Below, piece by piece: positions 1 to 10,624 of a DNA stretch of 64,000 nucleotides. Position 1 is the stretch's first letter, and each line of letters begins with the position of its first letter. Under the pieces are notes generated by a model. It ran no database searches. It was not told the origin of the DNA and worked only from the letters and a program-made list of their open reading frames with translations. A program made the position numbers and the translations under genes. Source of the stretch: Craterostigma plantagineum (Eukaryota; Streptophyta; Magnoliopsida; Lamiales; Linderniaceae); assembly GCA_027422505.1 (NCBI GenBank), contig JAPQWV010000017.1:11843501-11907500 (forward strand), given 5' to 3'.

Positions 1-172
1 AGGACATTCGTAACAAAAATAATAACAGGCATCACGAGAAAATATGAGACACACTGAATTATTTTTCGTAGCACCAATATTGTTTCCCGAAACACTTCTT
101 CAGTACAATATAGGGCGAGCAACACAAGTACTTTAGAAATGGGACAAAAAGAAAGGCAAGTATGTTTATTAG

Positions 173-700
173 TCAGGAAGAAAATAAGAACAAACCATGC
201 TTAATCGACGGCAGCAACAAGAAGAAGATGCAGAGGCTATTAGCGTGTGCTGAACAAATCCCATCAAACCCACAAAAGCGGTGTTCTTTTACAAAATTCC
301 AGAACTCCCGTGCATCACAAACGCCACAAACTAACTTGTAATTGGCGTTAAGCAGCGCCTTGAGAAAAAACTCAGTAAAAGGGGGAATTCCACAAGTAGA
401 CAACACATGAAACAATTTTTACCAAAGCGACGAAATCTTCAACTCTTGTTACCTAATTCTCTCTTAACCCGGCTTTTCAGCCACTCACCGGGCTATTCGA
501 GACGAAAGGGCATTAAGCGCTAATGGAGGAGCGGGATTGGGCGCGAAATTGCGGCACCGACTGTGGTGAAGGTGATCGAAAGGAGCACGGCGGAGGGCTG
601 GAGCTGTGACGGCGAAGCTGTTCGATGGTGGATTGTGTGGGCCGGTCTTCGCAGACAACAAAGATAGGGTTTTTGAGGGGTTTTCTTTTGATACTAGTGT
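173..700 (-). other. Possible exon-like stretch, unidentified
   Basis: Read on the minus strand, about 690 to 480 is richer in G and C than its surroundings, resembles a plant 5' leader (it starts near AAAACCCTATCTTTG), and has a GTGAGT splice-donor-like site near 489-483. An 80-codon open frame (415-173) follows. I recognise no domain in its translation and cannot trace a continuing gene. It could be the first exon of a host gene running off the left edge, a captured gene fragment, or chance. Confidence 0.2.
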
Positions 701-1466
701 TAAATCTTTAACTAATGGAACGTAAAGTGGAAATAATTACGCACTAATTCAACTTAATTTTTCATTTTTTATTATACCAACGGTATATTGCTATCTCATT
801 TATCAAAAAGTTAAGCACATAAATTAAGCAATTTTAGAGATTTTTCAACAACAGTGAACAAATCGGTAAACATAAAGGACCACCTGAGCAAACAACCAAG
901 CAAAACATCAAATCTAATCACAAGCACAAGACCACACGCATATTCGACAATAAGAACGTGAACTTCTACTATGCGATTTTTACCGAAAGAATAATGAACA
1001 CCAATGAGTAGCTACGTGTTGGTTGGAGAATGTGCCGCTTGGATTGGATCTTTAATTTCTCGAAAAACGTCAAATATCCAAAGGAACTCCTCGCGATCAC
1101 CATGAAATGAAATTTTTCAATAGTGTACATGTGATTTAAAAAGAATGCAAAGCCCCCAAAAGGATAAAAAGCCCCATTAAAAAGGACGAGGCCAATAAAG
1201 GGTAATAAAATCTTCCGCAAGGGAAGAAGCGAGCTCCTGCTCGAAGATTTTAAACGAGATCTCTTCATTATCATTATTATAAGATTTTCAGGTACATGAG
1301 TTTTATTCTCATATCATTTATGTCGATCGACTCTTCTTTACTCGATAGAACCCCGATTGGACCACTCTTATTGTTTTCTCCTTTTACTTTGTGAGGATTT
1401 TTATCCTCGGAACTCGATGGCTCACGATGCATAAACATTGATTTCCGCATGAGCATTAATAATCGG
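701..1466. other. Unassigned AT-rich DNA
   Basis: No gene, RNA or element boundary is recognised here. A 101-codon minus-strand frame (1274-969) has no recognisable motif and no supporting context. Confidence 0.4.
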
Positions 1467-2215
1467 TGTGACGACCCTCATTTTCTAATTAGGATTAGTG
1501 GCGGATATCCGCAACGTAAGCCGCGTAAGGCACGTCTAACAAAAACTTTTTCCTAAAATAAATACATTACGACAAAAATAATACTTTACACAGTCGATTC
1601 TATATATCGGCCGTTCCCCAAAAGTCAAAACAACAAAATCCCTAACGCCGCTCCACAGGTCTTCATCCATGTACCGCCTCGCCCTCAAAAGTCCGTGGAG
1701 TCACCGCCACAAGCCTGCCTTAGTCGCGACGTACCTCGACGTCGGACTCAGTACCTACAACACGTAAACGCTGAGCGATTTGCCCATTAGGTGAAATAAA
1801 ATGCATGATATGCAACGTGCACTCGACCCCGATACCGACACTTTCATATCTCATATGAAAGTAGTCTCACCTCACCGTGTAATGCACGCTCATCCTACCA
1901 TTAGATCTCATCTCAACCACAGGGCCCCCAGGCTAGACTGGGCACCTCGCGTAACCACTTAAGGAAGGGGTCAGGAGATCGATTCTCGGGTAGCATATAA
2001 GCTGTCTCACAGGTCTAAACTTTCCGAGACGTCTCCTTGCCCCGGCGATGCCCACGCTGGTAGCGATCTCCCTGAGCTAACTCTACCAACTCGCCTCCCG
2101 CCAAACAAACACTCTCAAAGCTCATATGAAAGTGGTCTAGACAATAATACAATTGTCAGGTGCACTAATACTACCCCAGACTCCACCACGAGTCAACAAC
2201 CGAAATTGGTCACAT
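1467..2215 (-). repeat. Partial Tekay-type Ty3 LTR (3' end of LTR)
   Basis: The plus strand starts TGTGACGACCCT, matching the end of the other Tekay-type LTRs in the window (TGTAACGACCCT at 5069 and 11469), and goes on with the same order of landmarks: a sub-block on 'cgctccacaggt..catccatgtacc', then 'gtggagtcaccgccac', then 'ctgagcgat..taggtga'. The similarity fades near 2215, where an unrelated LTR-like sequence begins, so the LTR is truncated. Its orientation is the same as the LTRs at 5069-7471 and 11469-13589, but it is clearly more diverged from them than they are from each other. Confidence 0.7.
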
Positions 2216-2221
2216 CTAATA

Positions 2222-3790
2222 GTTGATAGCTTTAGGCCTGTATTTATGTGAATTAGCCTCATTGATAAACGTATTGTAGGACGTTTATCGTACTAGTTAA
2301 TTGGCTCATAATAGAGTTTTCGAAGTCATTTTATGCACTTATTAACCCCATTTCTACTTATTTTGGTATTATAAGGCTCTAGGACGAGTTTTGGGCGAAA
2401 AGAAGCGAAAACGAGGCAAAACGGCGCGAAGACGATGAAAACTGGTGAAGGTCACGGCCGTGACACGTGGTGCACTAGGCCGTGACGTTGGGCAGAGAGT
2501 TGCAATGAAGATGGTCACGGCCGTGACACTTATTGCACCAGGCCGTGACCCATAGCAGCAACAAGATTAGAAAATTCATATCTATCAATTTAGACCTCGG
2601 ATTGAGAATCCCTTTGGTCAAAATGAAGATTGGCAAGTCTTCTATCTATGATTAAAATTTCAGATCAATTGGACATCTGTACAGATATGGTAAAGAGGCC
2701 CCTCCATCCGAGAGAAATACGAAACTGCCGCAAAGCTGTTGAGAGGGTCACGGCCGTGACTCTACTGCACCAGGCCGTGACGAGCGGCAGTGAGCCCAAT
2801 TTTTGCCCAGAGAGTGTCACGGCCGTGACCTATCTTGTCCCAGGCCGTGACAGTGTCGAATTTCACTATAAAAAGCCCAAATTCGACCCAGAAAGGGGAA
2901 CTTACCAGAGATTAACCCTAATCACTATAGAGACGAAATTAGCACAAAAGAACGCAGATTTGCATCCCGGAGGGCAAGAGACGGATCATCGACGAAATCA
3001 CGCCCAATTTAACGAAGAACGAAGAATCTTCAACGCTCCCATCGCAGATCATCCATATATCAAGAACATGAATTCTACGCCTTTATCCTTTATTTCTTTC
3101 GTTGTTTTCTCGTCTATCATGCGTAGCTAAATCCCTTTTGTGTTTGGGATTAGATGAACGCTAGGATTAGTCGTACTTAAGACATGTTTATCGTGATTTG
3201 CGTATTCTGACTATTTATTGTTCTATGAAATTGCTTCTTCGCTTTAATATGTCTATGTGTTAAAGTGAATGTGTGGAAAATCGTTTAGGGCGACAGCTAA
3301 ACAACGATTAGGCCGTTCGTAGAAGATAGGATTCGAGTATAGGGCGAAAGCAAATACTCGATCCTCTCTATTAGTAATTACTGAATTTTAGATCCCCACG
3401 AGCGTTTAGGGCGACAGCGAATTCGCGAGTGGGTAGAAAAATTACTGCGATTTAGTCAAGAATCACGTAGGCACGATATTTCATTGTCTTAAGCGATCAC
3501 ACCTAGCGGGATTCGAATCCCGAGCACATCTTTATCATCTGAAACTTCATATCAGTTCTAAGCGTGTTCCTTGAATTTCTAGTTGATTAGGAGCGATCTG
3601 TTAGGTTAAGTCGTCAAACAATTTGCGTATTTTATTTAGGTTAAATATCGAGTCGATAGGTCATTACTAGTACTTGATTTATTCCTCGTGTTCGATACTC
3701 GTTTACTCATTTTACTACACTACAAACGATAGGTCCACTGCCTATCGCACATCGGTGACAGTAATTTAGTATTCGTTTTAATTATTACTT
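2222..3790 (+). repeat. LTR-like sequence of an unclassified retroelement
   Basis: This block shares with 63040-63610 an ordered series of matches: 'ctcggattgagaatcccttt', then 'aagtcttctatctatgatta', then 'tttcagatcaat.ggacatc', all followed by GTCACGGCCGTGAC palindromes. The second half has the look of the 3' part of an Athila/Tat-like or large Copia LTR (a 5' leader-like stretch, repeated 'gtttagggcgacagc' motifs near 3284 and 3404, and a terminal AT-rich region). I see no convincing primer-binding site after it, so class and exact ends are uncertain. Confidence 0.45.
2451..2851. repeat. Four palindrome plus half-site cassettes
   Basis: The perfect 14-bp palindrome GTCACGGCCGTGAC occurs at 2451-2464, 2514-2527, 2747-2760 and 2816-2829. 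Each is followed, after 12 or 13 bases, by the half-site GGCCGTGAC (2478-2486, 2541-2549, 2773-2781, 2843-2851). The spacers are similar, three of the four containing TGCAC. A related, more decayed set lies at 63402-63608. Function is unknown; a protein-binding site or RNA hairpin array is inference. Confidence 0.85.
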
Positions 3791-4035
3791 GTCGCACTTT
3801 TCATTGACACACCACGTGTCGATCACTCATTATCTTGGGCTTCTATTATGAGTTTGCACAAGGCCTCATTCATCCTCTTCTTCCTTAATCTAGTCAATAG
3901 GCCGGCCATCCCTTCGAGCGCATTCAGTGGAATAATGTCTCGGATGTTTTCTTCTTGTGTCATGTGATCTTTCGAACTCATGTCTTGGATTCCATCACAA
4001 CTCCTTTCAATACTTAGAAAATTTTGGATCAATCA
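3791..4035. other. Unassigned junction DNA with a small open frame
   Basis: This short stretch separates the LTR-like block from the aORF relic. A 69-codon minus-strand frame (4032-3823) has a protein-like, charged composition but no domain I recognise. It might be a piece of a retroelement gag or chance. Confidence 0.3.
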
Positions 4036-5063
4036 TTGCATTCGAATATCCCATCTGCAACATATAATGCGACAATACAACAATTCTGGGGCACCTCGAA
4101 AGGATGAACGCTAGATGAGTTTCAAACTCAAGGCTAAAAGTAACGTGATCCTTACAAAGACAAATCCTAGGACGTGCCCTTCAAATTCCATTTCTGCCAA
4201 ACTATGAACCATTCCACTCAGAAAACGACTTGCTTCAAGACCTCAGGAGAGTCGGACACATACTAGACCACCAGAAATTATCAAGCTACAATTTGGGGGA
4301 ATTCCACGTCCATGGAGAACACTTTTTGGAGTTGTCAACAAGCACATGTCACCCGAACTGGGTTCGACAGGTGCAACACCAATGTTCTAATGGTCTACCA
4401 TAGAATAATCTTCAACAAGAATATCGACTACGCTCAACTCTTCTGGAACGACCCGGTGGACCAAGTCAATAGCAAGCACAAAACAAATAAGCCCCAGGTC
4501 GTCCCATTCATCAGGTGGTTTCTATTCGTCATTAAGAACTCAGAAGGTCCCCAGAATTGTTGTACATTCCCCGCCATTCAATTCTAGGGCAACCTCGAAA
4601 GGATGAACGACCACCAAGACATTCCCCGCCTTCCAAGTGTGAAGAGCTACCTCGTACCGGCGCCGAAATCCCTGAATTTCCACAAGGCAAAGGACGGCAC
4701 CAGCAATAATCAACCAATGCCGATCAAACAGACGATGCCGTGGTCAAGTATCCTCTGGAAATCAACAGACCCAGTCGAGCCCAACCCAGAAGCACCCCTG
4801 AAAGAAAGTCAGGGTCCAGTGAGTGAAACGGCCAGGGAATCCTCAGAAGCCACTGAATCTGAGGATGAAAAACATATCAGATACGACAAAACAGGCGCCC
4901 CACGCGAGCAGAGACAAAAACGAACACACGAAGAACCTGCTACGTCGCTCGTACCCTCCCTATACGCCTCCCTCGTCACGACAAGTCGAGCTTAACCCTT
5001 AGATTCAGACGTTGATTTGTTCAACGTCCGAGTAGAAGTCGCCACATCTCGCCCAATGGCGCA
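4036..5063 (+). pseudogene. Copia aORF relic, N-terminal part (copy A)
   Basis: This is a decayed piece of the extra ORF that some plant Copia elements carry between RNase H and the 3' LTR. The frame around 4060-4110 has QQFWGT, matching QQFWGT in the better preserved aORF at 19067-18540, and 4312-4587 has GFDRCNTNVLMVYHRIIF, matching GWDRCNITILRIFHRIVF there. Downstream, 4603-4995 is an acidic, serine- and proline-rich stretch. Stops and frameshifts break it into at least three pieces. It is the left flank of the Tekay insertion: TGAGT at 5064-5068 is the target duplication. A near-identical second copy lies exactly 6400 bases downstream. The molecular role of aORF proteins is unknown. Confidence 0.7.
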
Positions 5064-5068
5064 TGAGT
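5064..5068. other. Target-site duplication TGAGT (left)
   Basis: TGAGT immediately precedes the LTR start TGTAACGACC at 5069. The same five bases precede the second LTR at 11464-11468 and follow its other end at 31309-31313. Confidence 0.85.
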
Positions 5069-5660
5069 TGTAACGACCCTAATTTCCTAAGTGATATGTT
5101 TGGCGGATTTCCGCAACAAAAGACGCGGAAAGCCCAATTTACGAAAACTTTTAAAATAAAACGTAATTATTTTATACATGTCAAAAGAATAATGTTTTAC
5201 TATATACGGTCTATACACGGGCCGAAGCCCCAAAAGAAAATCTAATATACTAAGTCGCTCCACAGGTCGCATCCATGTACCGTTCCCGCCCTCAAAAGCT
5301 CGTGGAGTCACCGCCACCAGCCGCTACCTAGTCCTGACGTCCATCGACGTCGTACTCGTCATTACCGACAACACATAAAGGTCTGAGCGATACGCTCAGT
5401 AGGTGAATTCATGCAAATGCGGCGTGCACTCAATCCCAATCATGACACCTCACCGCATGATATAATGCAATGCACGCTCGTTTCCACACCCTACTCTATC
5501 TCAATATCAGGGCCCTAGGCTAGACTCCGCACCACCGCGCAATAGAGTACTGGGTAGCTACTCCCAAGACTCGCAGCAGCCTATGTTGGTAGTGTACTGA
5601 ATGATCACGCCAATGGCCTCCTACCAGGTCGCTCCGCACCAAAACCAAAATCCCATCCGA

Positions 5661-5890
5661 CGGTTTGCACCCCGGGTTGCGCTACCACGCTCTCCCCGCG
5701 TAGACAGATCGATCATGTCTGTCTGCTGTCCTGAGCATTATATATCCGGCGGTTTGCACCTCGGGCTGCTCACAGCCGAGTAGACAGATCGATCACGTCT
5801 GTCTCCCGCTCCTGAGCAAATAATAGGTGGTTTGCACCTCGGGCTACTCACACCCGAGTAGACAGATCGATCACGTCTGTCTCCCATTAG
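5661..5890. repeat. Three-unit tandem repeat with paired hairpins in the LTR
   Basis: Units start at about 5662, 5751 and 5829 with GGTTTGCACC. Each complete unit has two inverted repeats in a row: CTCGGG..CCCGAG, then AGACAG..TCTGTCT around a GATCGATCACG centre. The same array is present at 12060-12295 in the second LTR and, more diverged and on the other strand, at about 55735-55900 in the plus-strand Tekay LTR. Retention in three LTRs suggests it is a functional part of the LTR; that is inference. Confidence 0.8.
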
Positions 5891-6149
5891 GTGGCCTGCG
5901 TGTCTAACATCATCTCCCAAAATGTCGTGCCATGCCGTGATGTGCAATGCATACAAAATACAATAACATAACAATTATGACTATTGTTCGTGTCGCCTTG
6001 AAGTTCAAAAGTCTGCTAGCTCTATTGCCCAAAATGGACTAAGTGAAGAAATGGGCCTAAATTGAACTAAAGCCCAACTAAGTTTTAATTCTGAGACAAT
6101 GCGTCTAATTAGTCAAGGAAAGGAATTTGCTCGAATTCTATTTGTAAGG

Positions 6150-6620
6150 GGAAAACTCGCCCGGATTTGAGCTCGGCGATTTGTGGTCATTGAGAGGAAT
6201 TCGCCCGATTTGAATTTGGCTAGAATCGCCCGATTTGGGGAAAGCGCATTCGCCCGATTTGAATTTGGTTAGAATAGCTCGATTTGGAGAAAGGGCATTC
6301 GCCCTATTTGAATTTGACTAGAATCGTCCGATTTTGTGAAGACAGCTCAGCGATTTCATTTTTACCCGATTCCTCTTTCTACTAGGTTCGCCCGATTTTG
6401 GAGAAAGGGCATTCGCCCGATTTGAAATTTACTCAATTTACCCGATCTTGCAACACTCGGCGAATTCATAAATCGGCCGACAGTGCTATAATTCTTATCA
6501 AATCGCACGAAAGTAGTAAATATAACCTTCTAAAATTCAATATACCCTAAATCGCCCGAAATGCCCACAAAGGTCACTAAAATTCAACATCTCCGATTTG
6601 AGAAACACACTCGGCCGATT
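6150..6620. repeat. AATCGCCCGATTT motif array with a 49-bp tandem repeat
   Basis: The near-palindrome TTCGCCCGATTTGAA and its partner GAATCGCCCGATTT alternate. Unit starts at 6199, 6248 and 6297 give a period of 49 bases. More dispersed copies run to about 6620. The second LTR has the same array at about 12420-12860. Confidence 0.8.
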
Positions 6621-7471
6621 GTAGCCTATCGAACTTATTCCTATCCCCAAATTATTTCCTAAGCGTATAAACATGCAACAGATGTATATTCACTCCAAAA
6701 CTCATATATTTGGGTTCGAACATAACACATAGCACCAAGCAAATATCGAACGTCAAATTCGTAAAATCGAAAGTTCATCATTTCAAACTTAGATGGCCGA
6801 AAACACCCAAGTTCGAAACCTTGAACATACATTATGTGTTGTAGGTGAGAATCCACCTACCTCACTTCCTTAAGTTTGATCGAATGATTTGGGTGTGATG
6901 ATCTTTGCCAAAATTTTCTTGTTTCACGTTCGTCTCCTTCGCTCCTTCCTTCTTCTTTCTTTTCTTCTATCTCTCCTTTCTCTCTCTTTCGTTTTCTTCC
7001 CTTTTTCTAATAGAAATTGTTTTAGGCTAAGTAGAGGTGAGAGGCATGGCTCTCACGTAAGTTCCCTTGGTTTAGGGAAGATATTATCCTTAAATTTCTT
7101 TGGATCAAAGAAAGAAAAATATATTTGGGCCTTGTCATTCTAGCATTTATTAATTATTGGATTCCCATTAATTTGGGCTACTTTTATTAAGTAATATGTT
7201 ATTTGGGGCCAACATCAAAAATTGACTTGCCCCTTTTAAGTTTTAGTTGGGTCCTTCTTTTATTACTTAGTCATTTCTACTTGGGCTTTAATATAATTTG
7301 GGGAAGTGTTATTAAATTCTATTAGCTTGGGTCCAACCATTTAGATCGGAGATTATTTGGACCGAATTTCTTACTCGACTCCCGATTCGCTCGAACATCA
7401 AATTCATTAATTTCGAACTTGTACAAAATTAATTACGTCCTAATCCCGTATTTAAAATTACGGGTGTTACA

Positions 7472-7486
7472 TCCTCCCCCTTATAG
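7472..7486 (-). other. Polypurine tract of the Tekay element
   Basis: The minus strand reads AAGGGGGAGGA directly before the LTR start at 7471, as expected for the plus-strand primer of reverse transcription. Confidence 0.8.
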
Positions 7487-7504
7487 AAATTTCATCCTCG
7501 AAAT

Positions 7505-8178
7505 TTAGGTCGTCGGGAACAACTCGGGGTATCGATTCTTCATATCATCCTCTTGCTCCCACGTGGCTTCTTCGACCGATTGGTTTTGCCCTAGCACTTT
7601 GACTTGCGGAATATCTTTATTCCGGAGTCGCTTCACTTCTCGCATTAAGATCTCAACTGGTTGTTCGTCGTAGCTCAAATCCGGTTTCAACTGTTGGTGA
7701 AGCCCTTCACGTCTTAACACGTGATTCGGCTCCGCAACGTATTTCCGAAGTGTTGACACGTGGAAGACGTCGTGGACTTGTTCCAAGGACGCCACAGTTC
7801 TAGTTGGTATGCAACTTCGCCGACTCGTTTCAAAATTTTGAAAGGCCCAATATACCTCGGACTCATCTTTCCTTTCCTTCCAAATCTCTTCACGCCTTTC
7901 ATGGGTAATATCTTCAAAAACACCCAATCATCTTCCGTAAATTCTAATGGCCTTCGTCTTTTATCAGCGTAGCGTTTCTGATGGCTCTGGACAGCTTGCA
8001 TCCTTCGTCGAATTTTCTCAACAGCCTCCGTCATCTCTCGAATCATTTCGGGACCTAACAACGCTCTCTTACCGATTTCATCCCAACACTGGGGATCGAC
8101 ATTTAAGTCCATACAGTGCTTCATACGGTGCCATCCAGATAGTAGCCTGATAGCTATTATTATTGTAAGAGAATTCAA
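7505..8178 (-). pseudogene. Tekay pol: integrase C-terminus and chromodomain
   Basis: Two overlapping minus-strand frames carry this region: 8178-7714 (integrase C-terminal part, with KRYADKRRRPLEF and a GPFKILKRVGEVAYQLEL stretch) and 7927-7505 (DVFHVSTLRKYV, then EVKRLRNKDIPQVKVL and ATWEQEDDMKNRYPELF). The last part matches the chromodomain of Tekay/Del-type chromoviruses, which is thought to steer integration towards marked chromatin. A frameshift lies between the frames at about 7760. The gene ends about 35 bases before the LTR, the usual arrangement. Homologous sequence on the other strand is at 53390-53668. Not functional as it stands. Confidence 0.85.
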
Positions 8179-9017
8179 TTAACGGAAGGTATTTGCTCCA
8201 ATTTCCTTTAAAGTCCAGCACACATGCTCACAACATGTTTCGAGTGTCTGGATCGTTCTTTCAGATTGTCCGTCCGTTTGGGATTGGTAGGCCGTGCTAA
8301 AAGGCAGTTTCATTCCCATGGCTTTCTTTAAGCCCATCCAGAAGTTGGACAGAAATCTCGAATCCCGATCTGAAACGATCGAAATCGGGATCCCATGGAG
8401 TTGAACTATCTCTTGGATATAGAGTTCAGCATACCTCTCCATGGTGAATGTTACGCTAATTGGTAGGAAATGAGCAGACTTAGTTAGCCGATCTACAATT
8501 ACCCAAATGGCATCGTGTCCCCTTATGGTTTTCGGAAGACCGACTACAAAGTCCATTGTGATGTGGTCCCATTTCCACTCGGGGGTTGTCAACGGCTGCA
8601 ACATTCCCGCCGGTCGTTGGTGTTCTGCCTAACTTGCTGGCAGGTCAGACATTGATTCACAAAAGCAGCAATGTCTTTCTTCATTCTCGGCCACCAATAA
8701 GTATTTCGTAAATCTCGGTATCTTTTCGTCGCACCAGGGTGCACCGAATAGTTTGTAGCATGTGCTTCTACCATCACAATTCGGCGTAATTCCTCGTTGT
8801 TGGGCACATAAAGTCGATCTCTATACCTTAAACTTCCATCCCCTCGGATTTTGAAATCGGAGGGGACATCTTCATTCTGTCTCCTCGAATCTTCAGATAT
8901 AGTTCGCCGGTCCTTTGAACTTTTGCTATCTGATCTAGTAGCGTTGGTTTGAGGGTTAACGCGGCCATTTTCGCTTCGACTTCCCCATGGTTGAGTACTT
9001 CCACTCCGAGCTCGCAC
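8179..9017 (-). pseudogene. Tekay pol: integrase zinc-binding and catalytic core
   Basis: Minus strand, in two frames. 9017-8589 holds the H2C2 zinc-binding region (HPGATKRYRDL, YWWPRMKKDI, CLTCQQ). 8604-8179 holds the DDE core: MDFVVGLPK (first Asp), IVSDRDSRF (second Asp) and QTDGQSERTIQ (Glu). Integrase inserts the cDNA into the host chromosome. A frameshift around 8600 separates the two parts and another near 8190 breaks the link to the C-terminus, so the protein cannot be made intact. Confidence 0.85.
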
Positions 9018-9480
9018 AATTCCACATTCACGGCCTTACGACTCAGTGCGTCTGCGACTACGTTGGCTTTACCCGGGTGGTAGTTGATTACGCAGTCGTA
9101 GTCCTTCACGAGTTCGAGCCATCGCCGCTGCCTCTTTAATTCCTTCTGTGTGAAGAAATATTTTAGGCTTATGTGATCTGTGTAAATCTCACACCTTTCT
9201 CCATAGAGGTAGTGTCGCCATATTTTTAGTGCGAACACCACAGCAGCAAGTTCCATATCGTGCGTAGGATAATTCTTCTCGTATTCCTTCAACTATCGGG
9301 AGGCATACGCAATGACATTCCCATTCTGCATGAGTACACATCCCAAGCCATTCTTCGAGGCATCACTATAGACTGAGAATCCTCCGTTTCCGCTTGGTAT
9401 GGTTAACACCGGAGCAGTCGTCAGTCTTTTCTTCAGTTCCTGAAAGCTTTGCTCACATGATTCAGTCCACTTGAATGGAA
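8828..9480 (-). pseudogene. Tekay pol: RNase H
   Basis: The frame 9292-8828 has [31 protein letters not shown] and the conserved end [13 protein letters not shown], diagnostic of Ty3 RNase H, which degrades the RNA template during reverse transcription. The preceding part, between 9480 and 9292, is interrupted by a stop just before 9292 ('ctatcgggag' where other copies have an Arg-Gln continuation). The same region on the plus strand at 51696-52200 serves as a comparison. Confidence 0.85.
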
Positions 9481-9492
9481 CGTTCTTCTTCG

Positions 9493-10227
9493 TCAGGTTG
9501 GTGAGTGTTGAGGCAATGCTGGAAAAATCTTTGATGATTTTCGATAATACCCAGCAAGCCCGAGGAAGGTCCGTACTTCAGTGGGAGTGGTTGGTCGTGG
9601 CCAATTCTCTATCGCCTCGATCTTGCTAGGGTCCACTGATACTATGTTCCCAGATACGATGTGACCCAGAAATGCCACTTTCTCCAACCAAAATTCGCAT
9701 TTCTTGAATTTTGCGAACAACTGTTTCTCCCGTACAATCCCTAGGACAGTTCTCAAATGCTCTTCGTGTTCCTCCTTTGTCTTAGAGTAAATGAGAATGT
9801 CGTCTATAAAGACGATGATGAATCGGTCCAAGAATTTCTTATTTACCTTATTCATTAAGTCCATGAAGGCAGCCGATGCATTTGTCAGCCCAAAAGGCAT
9901 GACCAAGAATTCGTAATGGCCGTACCTTGTGCTGAATGCTGTCATCAGTACGTCCTCCTTACGGAATTTCAGTTGGTGGTATCCAAAACGCAGGTCGATC
10001 TTTGAGATTACCGTCGCCCCTTGCAGTTGATCAAACAGGCCATCGATCCTAGGCAACGGATATTTTTTCTTAATCGTGATCTTATTCAGTTCACGATAAT
10101 CGATGCACAGTCTCATCAATCCGTCCTTCTTCCGTACGAACAACACAGGCGCTCCCCAAGGTGAGAAGCTTGGTTGAATGAATCCCTTCTCGAGAAGTTC
10201 CTCTAACTGTTCTTTTAGCTCCCGCAA
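9493..10227 (-). pseudogene. Tekay pol: reverse transcriptase
   Basis: The 244-codon minus-strand frame contains the RT blocks in order: [62 protein letters not shown], the catalytic box FIDDILIYS, and FLGHIVSG. It then runs into the connection region ([23 protein letters not shown]) and shifts frame near 9530. The catalytic FIDD aspartates are intact. The closest relative in the window is the truncated plus-strand copy at 51303-51695. Confidence 0.9.
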
Positions 10228-10624
10228 TTCGTTTGGCGCTAATCAATAACGGGCTTTAGATATTGGGGCCGTCCCAGGCACGATCGTAAACTCGATTGCT
10301 CGATCGGGGGATAAACCGGGAAGGTCATCAGGGAACACATCGGGGTACTCATTGACTATTGGGACTTCTTCGAGTTTTGGTGAAGATGATTCCTTTGCTT
10401 TTACAGCGAGCACTAGGAAAGACTCGCAACCCGTATTCAAGAGTCGCTGAGCCTTAAGGGCTGATATCTGAGTGGCTTTATTTCTGCTTTATTTTCCAGA
10501 TAATACAAACTCATCCCCCTCGAGTAATTGGAACCTCACAATCTTCGTAGAACAATCGATCATGACCCCGAATTTTGAGAGCCAGTCCATCCCGAAAATG
10601 ATATCATAATTATTCATCTGGATT
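10228..10624 (-). pseudogene. Tekay pol: protease tail and linker, cut at a recombination junction
   Basis: The frame 10440-10243 has VPIVNEYPDVFPDDLPGLSP, the usual linker between protease and RT. Upstream on the minus strand, the bases just before 10624 encode a QMNNYDIIFGMDWL-type stretch typical of the end of the Ty3 protease. The sequence then changes abruptly at about 10625 into the aORF relic. The rest of the protease and the whole of gag are missing. Confidence 0.75.

Larger units (their letters stand above)
5069..7471 (-). repeat. Tekay-type Ty3 LTR, 2403 bp (3' LTR of the minus-strand element)
   Basis: The minus strand begins TGTAACACCCGTAATTTT (7471) and ends GGGTCGTTACA (5069), a TG..CA LTR. 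A GGGGGAGGA polypurine tract and the end of a chromodomain-type pol lie just beyond 7471, so this is the 3' LTR of an element on the minus strand. Internally it holds a three-unit hairpin repeat (5661-5890), a 49-bp tandem repeat (6199-6346), and a long pyrimidine tract (6940-7008). It is colinear with the LTR starting at 11469, with an exact offset of 6400 bases at their starts. Confidence 0.9.

Noticed and set aside
969..1274. 101-codon minus-strand frame
   Set aside because: No recognisable motif, no splice or promoter context. Likely chance.
2451..2851. CRISPR-like regular repeats
   Set aside because: The repeats are 9-14 bp palindromes at irregular larger spacing, in a plant LTR-like context with no cas genes.
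3495..3525. tRNA-like T-arm 'gggattcgaatcccgag'
   Set aside because: Only a short palindrome like a T-arm. No acceptor, D or anticodon arms around it.
3823..4032. 69-codon minus-strand frame with protein-like composition
   Set aside because: No family recognised, lies between two element fragments. Kept only as part of an unassigned junction.
4532..4717. Minus-strand frames over the aORF relics (also 10929-11117)
   Set aside because: Shadows of the plus-strand aORF; present in both copies only because the DNA was duplicated.
6889..7143. Leu/Ser/Phe-rich frame in the LTR (also 13117-13377)
   Set aside because: A translation of the pyrimidine tract inside the Tekay LTR. Both copies have it because the LTRs are related, not because it is a gene.
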